This document shows, one piece after another, positions 58,613 to 64,000 of a DNA stretch of 64,000 bases (within the stretch, counting starts at the first letter, position 1; each line of letters opens with the position of its first letter). The stretch is from Alphaproteobacteria bacterium (lineage in GTDB: Bacteria; Pseudomonadota; Alphaproteobacteria; MPNO01; UBA2964), in the NCBI GenBank assembly GCA_012103315.1, contig WLWZ01000013.1, positions 53,797 to 117,796 on the forward strand, written 5' to 3'. Below the pieces are notes generated by a model. That model was not told the origin of the DNA and searched no databases. It worked only from the letters and a program-made list of their open reading frames with translations. A program made the position numbers and the translations under genes.

Positions 58613-59332
58613 ATGGCTTCTGTTCGCGAAATACTGGAACAAGGTCTTACCCACCATCAGGCCGGTCACCTTGCCGAAGCCGAGACGTGTTACCGCAAGG
58701 CGTTGAAGCAGGACAAGAACAACGCCGATGCTTTGAATTTGCTCGGCGTCGCTATTCTAGAGGCTGGCCGTCCGGATGAGGCAATACCTCTTATTGAGAA
58801 AGCCGCAAAGCGAAGCCCAGATCGAAGTAATATTCAGGTCAATCTGGGAAACGCCTATATTGCTGCCGACCGTCGCGTTGATGCCACAACTGCCTACAAA
58901 TTGGCTGTTCAGGCCAACCCTACAGATATCGATGCGCTACACCGCCTTAGCACGACCTATAGTGAGCTTGGCCGGCACGACGATGCTGCCAATACGTTGG
59001 AAAAGGCGATTGCCCTAGACCCCGGCAATGGCGGTCTTCACATGGCATACGGTGTCGCGCTGAAAGATGAAGGCAAATTGGAAAAGGCCGAACAGGTTTA
59101 TCGCGACGTTCTTGAAAAAGCGCCAGACTATGCAGAGGCCAAAGCGAACCTCGCCGTTGTTCTCCAAAAACAGGGGCGTGTTGACGAAGCGATGGAAAGT
59201 TACCGTAGCGCCGTCGATCAACGGCCTGAATTTTTTCGGCAGGCAACGTTGAATCTTTCGGCTACCGGGCAAGGCAGGCTATGGCTGAACTTGAAGGCTG
59301 CCAAAGAAAACCTGTCCAGCCCTGACTGCTGA
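58613..59332 (+). CDS. TPR-repeat protein
   Basis: 239 aa made almost wholly of tetratricopeptide repeats of 34 residues, about six in number. Examples are AGHLAEAETCYRKALKQD, GRPDEAIPLIEKAAKR and GRHDDAANTLEKAIALD, each with the usual Ala/Gly/Pro positions. No signal peptide or membrane helix is visible, and no C-terminal enzyme domain such as sulfotransferase or glycosyltransferase follows. It probably serves as a protein-binding scaffold. Next to the cupin gene, but partner unknown. Confidence 0.88.
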   Translation: MASVREILEQGLTHHQAGHLAEAETCYRKALKQDKNNADALNLLGVAILEAGRPDEAIPLIEKAAKRSPDRSNIQVNLGNAYIAADRRVDATTAYKLAVQANPTDIDALHRLSTTYSELGRHDDAANTLEKAIALDPGNGGLHMAYGVALKDEGKLEKAEQVYRDVLEKAPDYAEAKANLAVVLQKQGRVDEAMESYRSAVDQRPEFFRQATLNLSATGQGRLWLNLKAAKENLSSPDC

Positions 59333-59509
59333 CATCAATTCGCCACATTTATTGGCTTTTCTGGACCAGTTCTCAGGGTGTTTCTTAACGGAAATTCGAT
59401 TCGACGCCCTATCCATTAGGTGTTAGCCTTTTTTTGACCTTAGAGGATTTAAGTCTATCGTCTTTATTTTTGCCCTTACTCGCACGTCCAATTCAGGGAG
59501 GACATTATA

Positions 59510-60538
59510 GTGATTAGAACATTAAAATTAGCGGCCTCTGCTGCTGCGGCACTCGCCTTTATGGCAGCGCCGACATCAGCCAAGGATTATTTTGCCGGCA
59601 AACAGATCACTGTTCAGGTCCCGTCAGGTTCTGGCGGCACCTATCATATCTATTGCCAACTCATACAACGGAATATCGCAAGGTTCATTCCTGGAAAGCC
59701 TAAGACGGTTATCCAGAATATGCCTGGCGGCGGCGGCGCCAAATCTGCAGCATATATGATGAATGTTGCCCCGAAAGATGGCAGCGTCATTGCAATGGCA
59801 GCACCAGGCGTCATCACCACCCCAATGGTGAGAAAAGTACGCTTTGATGCCCGTCAGTTTAACTGGTTGGGTGCTCCCGCAGCGCGCGCCGCTGGGGTAT
59901 TTTTCTGGCACACACATAAAGTAAAAGACTGGAAAGAACTCAAATCCAGAGAAACGACAATCGCCACCAGTGGCTTCGCGTCCTCCGGTTCGATCTTCCC
60001 ACGTCTCGTAAACGCTACGCTCGGCACCAAGATGAAGTTGATCTATGGCTACAAGGGTGGCGGACGTATGAATGTCTCAGTCGAAAAAGGCGAGACCATG
60101 GGCCGTAACAACTTCCTCTCGGGCTTCACCGGCGTTCGTCCGTCATGGCTTCCGAAAGGATTGGTTAAACCGGTCATCATGTATGGTCCGAAATCTCCGA
60201 GCCAGTATGCGAAGGGCGTGCCACGCTTGGACGATCTCCTGAAACCTGGTTCAATGGAAGCCAAGATGTATGAAGTTCTTGGGATGAATCTCAAGGTTGG
60301 TCAGGCATTCTATGTACCGCCTGGTGCACCGAAGAAGGTTGTCAAAATCCTGAGAAAAGCCTTCACAACGATGATGTTCGATAAGACGTTCATCGCTAAC
60401 ATCAAAAAGCGTCGGGTTGAGCATTCACCCGTAACAGCCAAGCAGATCAATAAGTTGATCAAAGATGGCTTTGATGCGGCAACGCCTGATGTTATTAAGG
60501 CGATTAAATCTCGCGTCTTTACAAAGAAAAAATCCTAA
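59510..60538 (+). CDS. TctC/Bug-family binding protein, third in the window
   Basis: 342 aa starting at GTG 59510, with AGGGAGGA upstream. Signal peptide to about residue 24 (ending PTSAK or just before), then ITVQVPSGSGGTYH, VIQNMPGGGGAKSAA and the conserved LGAPAARAAG region. C-terminal basic tail FTKKKS. It pairs with the paralogue at 60729; these two differ from the pair at 1666 and 2790 in the first strand (VPSGSGGTYH against VGYGAGGTYG), so they form a second subfamily. No TctAB nearby. The ligand is unknown, but Bug proteins often take up carboxylates, including aromatic ones. Confidence 0.88.
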   Translation: MIRTLKLAASAAAALAFMAAPTSAKDYFAGKQITVQVPSGSGGTYHIYCQLIQRNIARFIPGKPKTVIQNMPGGGGAKSAAYMMNVAPKDGSVIAMAAPGVITTPMVRKVRFDARQFNWLGAPAARAAGVFFWHTHKVKDWKELKSRETTIATSGFASSGSIFPRLVNATLGTKMKLIYGYKGGGRMNVSVEKGETMGRNNFLSGFTGVRPSWLPKGLVKPVIMYGPKSPSQYAKGVPRLDDLLKPGSMEAKMYEVLGMNLKVGQAFYVPPGAPKKVVKILRKAFTTMMFDKTFIANIKKRRVEHSPVTAKQINKLIKDGFDAATPDVIKAIKSRVFTKKKS

Positions 60539-60590
60539 AAACAGGATTTGATCTAACGATTAAAGGCCCCTCTTCGGAGGGGCCTTTTTT
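60530..60590 (+). terminator. Terminator within a 61-bp repeat, first copy
   Basis: The hairpin GGCCCCTC-TTCG-GAGGGGCC with a T-run ends the gene. From 60530 to 60590 the sequence, including the last Lys-Ser codons and the stop, is identical to 61743-61803. Confidence 0.9.
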
Positions 60591-60728
60591 TGTTTGAATC
60601 TATACGATGAGATTCGACGACCGACGATTTCGATGTTAGCCTTTTTTCACGAATAGCCGCGTTGGCGGCTATTCGGTCGAATTAGGATTTCAAAATCTAA
60701 TTCTGGAAACCTTCAAAGGGAGAATCTC

Positions 60729-61751
60729 TTGTTAAAAACTTCACTTAAATTGGTAGGTTCAGCGACGGCACTGGTTGCCCTTGCGGTATCACCAGCACTG
60801 TCTGCAGATTATTTTGCCGGCAAGACCATCACCGTTCAGGTCCCTTCGGGCTCTGGCGGCACTTATCATGTCTATTGCCAGCTCGTTCAGCGGAATATCG
60901 GAAAGTACATTCCCGGGAATCCCAAAACCCTTATTCAAAACCGCCCAGGAAGTGGGGGCGCTAAATCTGCCGCATACATGGCCAACGTTGCACCAAAAGA
61001 CGGCTCAATCATTGCCATGATTGCACCTGGCACAATTACCACACCACTGGTCCGTAAAGTGAAATTTGACGCCCGTAAGTTCAACTGGCTCGGCGCTCCC
61101 GCAGCCCGTGCTGCTGCGATCTGGATCTGGAACGGTCACGGCATCAAGACCTTCAAAGACGCACAGAAAAAGCAAGTAACGATCGCGACTTCGGGTTTCT
61201 CCTCCGCTGGCTCCGTGTTCCCGCGGCTCGCCATTTCATTGCTCGGCGCTAAATTCAAGCTGATTTACGGTTATAAAGGTGGCGGAGCGCTAAATCTTTC
61301 CGTCGAAAAAGGCGAGACCATGGGCCGCTGGAACTTCTATTCCGGCTTCACCGGTGTTCGTCCAACCTGGATTCCAAAGGGCAAAATCATTCCACTGATC
61401 GGAACAGGGCCTAAGCATCCGAAGCTTGCCGGGATACCACATTTCACGGATCTTCTCAAAAAAGGGACAACCGAACGCGCGCTTTATGACCTTCTTGGCA
61501 TGAATCTTGAAGTTGGCCAGGCATTCTACCTGCCACCGGGAGCACCCAAGAATGTTGTAAGCATCATGCGGAAAAGCTTCGCCGCCATGATGGCTGACCC
61601 AGCTTTCAAGGCAAATATTGAAAAGCGCCGGGTCGAGTATTCGCCGGTATCCGTCAAGGAAATCGAGGCGAAAATCAAAAATGCATTCGATTCTGCGACA
61701 CCCGCAGTGTTGCAAGCATTGAAAAATGTATACAAGAAGAAGAAATCCTAA
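60729..61751 (+). CDS. TctC/Bug-family binding protein, fourth in the window
   Basis: 340 aa starting at TTG 60729 (GGGAGAA 4-10 bases upstream), a rare start. Signal peptide ending PALSA, then ITVQVPSGSGGTYH, LIQNRPGSGGAKSAA, LGAPAARAAA and YGYKGGGALNLSVEKGETMG, most of it matching the gene just before. C-terminal basic tail YKKKKS. The final codons and the terminator are identical to those of the third copy over 61 bases, which indicates recent duplication or gene conversion of the 3' end. Orphan receptor without TctAB in the window. Confidence 0.88.
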   Translation: MLKTSLKLVGSATALVALAVSPALSADYFAGKTITVQVPSGSGGTYHVYCQLVQRNIGKYIPGNPKTLIQNRPGSGGAKSAAYMANVAPKDGSIIAMIAPGTITTPLVRKVKFDARKFNWLGAPAARAAAIWIWNGHGIKTFKDAQKKQVTIATSGFSSAGSVFPRLAISLLGAKFKLIYGYKGGGALNLSVEKGETMGRWNFYSGFTGVRPTWIPKGKIIPLIGTGPKHPKLAGIPHFTDLLKKGTTERALYDLLGMNLEVGQAFYLPPGAPKNVVSIMRKSFAAMMADPAFKANIEKRRVEYSPVSVKEIEAKIKNAFDSATPAVLQALKNVYKKKKS

Positions 61752-61803
61752 AAACAGGATTTGATCTAACGATTAAAGGCCCCTCTTCGGAGGGGCCTTT
61801 TTT
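61743..61803 (+). terminator. Terminator within a 61-bp repeat, second copy
   Basis: Identical to 60530-60590: the same stop, spacer and GGCCCCTC-TTCG-GAGGGGCC hairpin with T-run. Its last bases overlap the stop of the convergent Smr-like gene. Confidence 0.9.
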
Positions 61804-62179
61804 ATGGGTCTTCAGCTTGGTCTGTGTCGGGGACTTCTTCACCCGGTTCAGTCTCATCCGCGTTCGGATTGCCAGTGAGTGATACCCAAAACCCTGCCCC
61901 TGCTTCCATCAACGGCCGGGTTTGCCGTACCGTCCCCGCCTTCATCGCTTCAACGAGTAAACGCCCAATTGGTTGAAAATGGGTTTCCCCGCTCGTGGCC
62001 GTCGCTGGATAAATCCGGATAGCGACGGAGCGAGGCTTCCGAAACCGGCTGCGCTCGATCATTCGTTCAACACTGGCAAGAGAATGCGGTAGGTCTAGAC
62101 CACACAAATCAAGCTCATACTCTGCTCCGTCCTTCATGCCGGAAATCCGTCGAATATCCTCATCATCAAGATACGGCAT
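61802..62179 (-). CDS. Small protein with Smr-like pattern
   Basis: 125 aa. The pattern YELDLCGLDLPHSLASVERMI, then SVAIRIYPATATSG and AGAGFWVSLTG resembles an Smr domain (LDLHG...IIHGKG...), but the hallmark LDLHG reads LDLCG and the H-G-K-G turn is absent. The call is therefore tentative and any nuclease activity doubtful. The C-terminus is acidic and Pro-rich. It is encoded 2 bases after the stop of the upstream gene at 62182, so co-expressed with it. Its own stop overlaps the TctC terminator. Confidence 0.55.
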   Translation of the reverse strand: MPYLDDEDIRRISGMKDGAEYELDLCGLDLPHSLASVERMIERSRFRKPRSVAIRIYPATATSGETHFQPIGRLLVEAMKAGTVRQTRPLMEAGAGFWVSLTGNPNADETEPGEEVPDTDQAEDP

Positions 62180-62181
62180 CG

Positions 62182-62856
62182 TCAGCTACGGTCCTGACGA
62201 AGGTGGTTTTTGTAATAGCCACGCTCGTCCTTCATGCGCTGCTTGAGCGCCTTGGCGTCGGCGTATTCATCACTTGTCATCGTTTCTATCTGGATGTCCG
62301 CGCGCCCCCGTTCAATGGGCATACATTGTGCGATTGGGGTCCCGGCAGGCAGCGTCCCGTCAAAATCACGATCCACCCATACCATCGGAAAATGAACCGG
62401 CAGGGCATCAAAACTATCTGTATCCACAACACCCGACAAAGTTCGGAACGGCAGATCAAGCCGGTTCAACGGATGTGTAAATAAAGTCGCGTATCCGGGG
62501 TCAGTATGAATTGACCAGAAATTATGCGCCTTGATGACAACCTCATCCTCGTCAATAAACGGAACGCCCGGTGCTTGCGTTGGGAAATGGAATCCAAGGG
62601 GGATTTCATCATGCGGCCAGTCCCAGTTGAACTCACCACCTTTGACATGAATGTCGGCCTGCAGCGGGATTATAAACCCAGTCGTCAGAGCATCGATAAA
62701 GGGCATGCAATGCTTAATCGTCAAATCAGCACCGCCATCCGGCACAGGATTGTCCATCGGCATCGCCTTATACCAGTCTGGCGCCGTCCGTCGGGCTGCT
62801 TCGGGCTTTGGTAGAATATCGATAAGGTCAGGCGGGCAGGTAAATCGGATTTTCAT
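62182..62856 (-). CDS. Conserved-looking protein of unknown function
   Basis: About 224 aa from ATG 62856 (MKIRFTCPPDL); an in-frame ATG at 62892 is possible. No domain is recognised with certainty. It is rich in Pro, Asp and aromatic residues, with PDWYKAMPMDN, FIIPLQADIHVKGGEFNWDW, HNFWSIHTDPGYATLFTHPL and ERGYYKNHL. The regular His/Asp/Trp spacing is reminiscent of small soluble metal- or ligand-binding beta folds, but no known motif fits. No signal peptide or membrane segment. Coupled to the Smr-like gene downstream. Confidence 0.6.
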   Translation of the reverse strand: MKIRFTCPPDLIDILPKPEAARRTAPDWYKAMPMDNPVPDGGADLTIKHCMPFIDALTTGFIIPLQADIHVKGGEFNWDWPHDEIPLGFHFPTQAPGVPFIDEDEVVIKAHNFWSIHTDPGYATLFTHPLNRLDLPFRTLSGVVDTDSFDALPVHFPMVWVDRDFDGTLPAGTPIAQCMPIERGRADIQIETMTSDEYADAKALKQRMKDERGYYKNHLRQDRS

Positions 62857-62961
62857 AAAACTATTGTCGCTGGCAAAGCGCCCTTTAAGCAAGAGCTCTG
62901 GTTGCGGTGGTTCAGACCGTACAATAACTTATGACGCTAAGTTTTTCTTTGGAGAAATTTG

Positions 62962-63558
62962 ATGCCCCGCATTACACCCAAAACCCGCGAAGAATTGTCA
63001 GATTTGGAAGACGTATTTGAACGGGCGGAACAAGCACTTGGCTTCGTCCCAAACAGCTTCTTTTTAATGGGACGACGACCCGAAATGCTACGGGCATTTT
63101 CGAGACTATCCCGAGAAGTAGTCGGTGTACCGGGGCGTGTGCCGCAAGACCTCAAATGGCTCATCGCCCATATCGCCAGCCGAGCTGCAGGCTGCCAGTA
63201 TTGCATGGCCCATACGGCAGGCTCTGCCAACAAGACAAAGAGTACGACAGAGGAGAAAATCGACGCTGTCTTCGAGTATGAGCGTAACGACCTTTTCAGC
63301 GAAGCAGAAAGAGCTGCGCTAACCGTCGCCCAAGCAGCCGGTATGACACCCAATATGGTGTCAGACGGCGACATGGAAAATTTAAAGAAGCACTTTGACG
63401 ACGATCAAATCGTTGAAATCGTCGGGGTCATTTGCCTGTTTGGATGGCTGAACCGGTTTAATGATACAATGGCAACAGGTCTCGAAGAAGAACCGTTAGA
63501 CTTCGCGACACAACATCTTGCCGCTTCCGGCTGGCAAGTTGGCAAACATTCAGGATAA
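62962..63558 (+). CDS. Carboxymuconolactone decarboxylase/AhpD-like family protein
   Basis: About 198 aa. ATG 62962 is preferred over TTG 62959 because GGAGA lies 7 bases before it. The AhpD-type motif is in IASRAAGCQYCMAHTAG (about residues 72-88): a Cys-x-x-Cys followed by His three residues on, the redox and proton-relay site of peroxidase-like members. In the CMD superfamily such proteins are alkylhydroperoxidases or lactone decarboxylases. The CxxC favours a thiol-based redox role. It is 5 bases upstream of a luciferase-like monooxygenase gene, so co-transcribed. Confidence 0.85.
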   Translation: MPRITPKTREELSDLEDVFERAEQALGFVPNSFFLMGRRPEMLRAFSRLSREVVGVPGRVPQDLKWLIAHIASRAAGCQYCMAHTAGSANKTKSTTEEKIDAVFEYERNDLFSEAERAALTVAQAAGMTPNMVSDGDMENLKKHFDDDQIVEIVGVICLFGWLNRFNDTMATGLEEEPLDFATQHLAASGWQVGKHSG

Positions 63559-63563
63559 CAAAA

Positions 63564-64000
63564 ATGAAATTCGGCCTCTTCGACCATATTGATCGCACGA
63601 ATGACCGTCCCCTTGCACAACAGTTCGATGAACGCATCGAATTCGTGAAGGCGGCTGACGAAGCCGGTTTTTATTGCCTGCATGTTGCGGAGCATCATTC
63701 GTCACCGCTTAATATGTGCCCTGCGCCAAGCATTTATCTCAGCATGGTGGCACAAGCGACGAAGCAAATTCGCATGGGGCCGCTGGTATACCTACTAACG
63801 CTTTACACGCCGCTTCGCCTCGCCGAAGAAATCTGCATGCTCGACCATATCAGCAAGGGCCGGCTCGAAGTTGGCGTCGGGCGTGGGGTTTCACCGTTTG
63901 AGCTAAATTTCCATCGCGTTGATCACGATGATTCACGAAACATCTTTTTCGATGCCTATGCTTGTTTAAACGAAGCCTTGAGCAACGACGTCTTTAGTTA
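63564..64000 (+). CDS. Luciferase-like (LLM class) flavin-dependent monooxygenase, 3' end off the window
   Basis: 145 complete codons from ATG 63564, open to the window edge. The start MKFGLFDHIDRTNDRPLAQQ, then VKAADEAGFYCLHVAEHHSS and MGPLVYLLTLYTPLRLAEEI match the bacterial luciferase TIM barrel: the EHH motif and GRLEVGVGRGVSPFE with the phosphate-binding Gly-Arg-Gly. It would use FMNH2 or F420 supplied by a reductase to oxygenate a small substrate. Coupled with the AhpD-like gene. Confidence 0.85.
   Translation, partial: MKFGLFDHIDRTNDRPLAQQFDERIEFVKAADEAGFYCLHVAEHHSSPLNMCPAPSIYLSMVAQATKQIRMGPLVYLLTLYTPLRLAEEICMLDHISKGRLEVGVGRGVSPFELNFHRVDHDDSRNIFFDAYACLNEALSNDVFS

Overview
The window is from a chromosome that looks alphaproteobacterial. 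It carries gcrA, the alphaproteobacterial cell-cycle regulator, and has GANTC (CcrM-type) sites clustered upstream of nrdA. It also has DnaA-box-like TGTGGAAAA motifs upstream of both gcrA and nrdAB, a combination known from Caulobacter-type cell-cycle control. Genes are tightly packed: ATGA/GTGA overlaps, 1-base junctions and convergent genes sharing stop bases are common. I saw no tRNA, rRNA, CRISPR array, insertion sequence or phage gene. The order is not identified; a free-living, oligotroph-like, possibly marine lineage is only a guess.

Region by region. 1-7.7 kb: a cut-off excisionase-type HTH gene, a metal-dependent amidohydrolase, two tandem TctC/Bug-type periplasmic binding proteins each with its own terminator, and a hydantoinase/oxoprolinase pair (hyuB-hyuA). 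7.7-10 kb: a DMT exporter, gcrA and an SRAP (YedK/HMCES) DNA-protein crosslink gene. 10-17 kb: a co-directional run of two paralogous SDRs, cysQ, tsaC/sua5, a GlcD-type FAD oxidase and an acyl-CoA dehydrogenase. 17-18.4 kb: speD-speE (spermidine). 18.4-27.6 kb: mixed small-molecule metabolism (MetE-like enzyme, CAP lipoprotein, CoA ligase, MDR reductase, cysteine-dioxygenase-like cupin, ChaC, MBL hydrolase, VOC, RidA, SnoaL-like) plus one 32-residue membrane peptide. 28-31 kb: nrdAB.

31.3-39 kb is the first aromatic island. It has LigJ (4-oxalomesaconate hydratase), an HpaI-type aldolase, a LigB-superfamily dioxygenase, a GST, a NitT/TauT-type ABC transporter and LigI (2-pyrone-4,6-dicarboxylate hydrolase). 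Together they resemble the lower half of the protocatechuate/gallate 4,5-cleavage route with a non-standard aldolase and a dioxygenase whose usual second metal histidine is Gln. 39-41 kb: a divergent mntR / putative Mn exporter pair with a clear operator and promoter.

41-52.7 kb is the second aromatic island, for the aerobic CoA-dependent (box) benzoate route: amidase, benzoate-CoA ligase, FAD aromatic hydroxylase, boxB, boxC and two tandem CoA ligases, followed by a dienelactone-hydrolase-like lipoprotein and an in-frame remnant of a third ligase. 53-54.9 kb: a PEP-CTERM-type secreted protein overlapping a PKMT-type methyltransferase gene. 54.9-57.7 kb: a Rieske oxygenase (VanA-like) and a UbiD-family decarboxylase. 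58-64 kb: a cupin, a TPR protein, a second pair of TctC proteins with 61-bp identical 3' ends, an Smr-like small protein, an unrecognised 224-aa protein, an AhpD/CMD-family protein and the start of a luciferase-like monooxygenase.

Cross-cutting themes are funnelling of lignin- or benzoate-type aromatics into ring cleavage, uptake by binding-protein systems, and thiol metabolism. A palindromic element (three copies, one a perfect 24-bp inverted repeat) sits 3' of minus-strand genes. I found no single wholly new system. The best leads are the aromatic island with substituted enzymes, the PEP-CTERM/methyltransferase overlap, the ligase remnant, and a 5'-UTR hairpin that hides the ribosome-binding site of a cysteine-dioxygenase-like gene.
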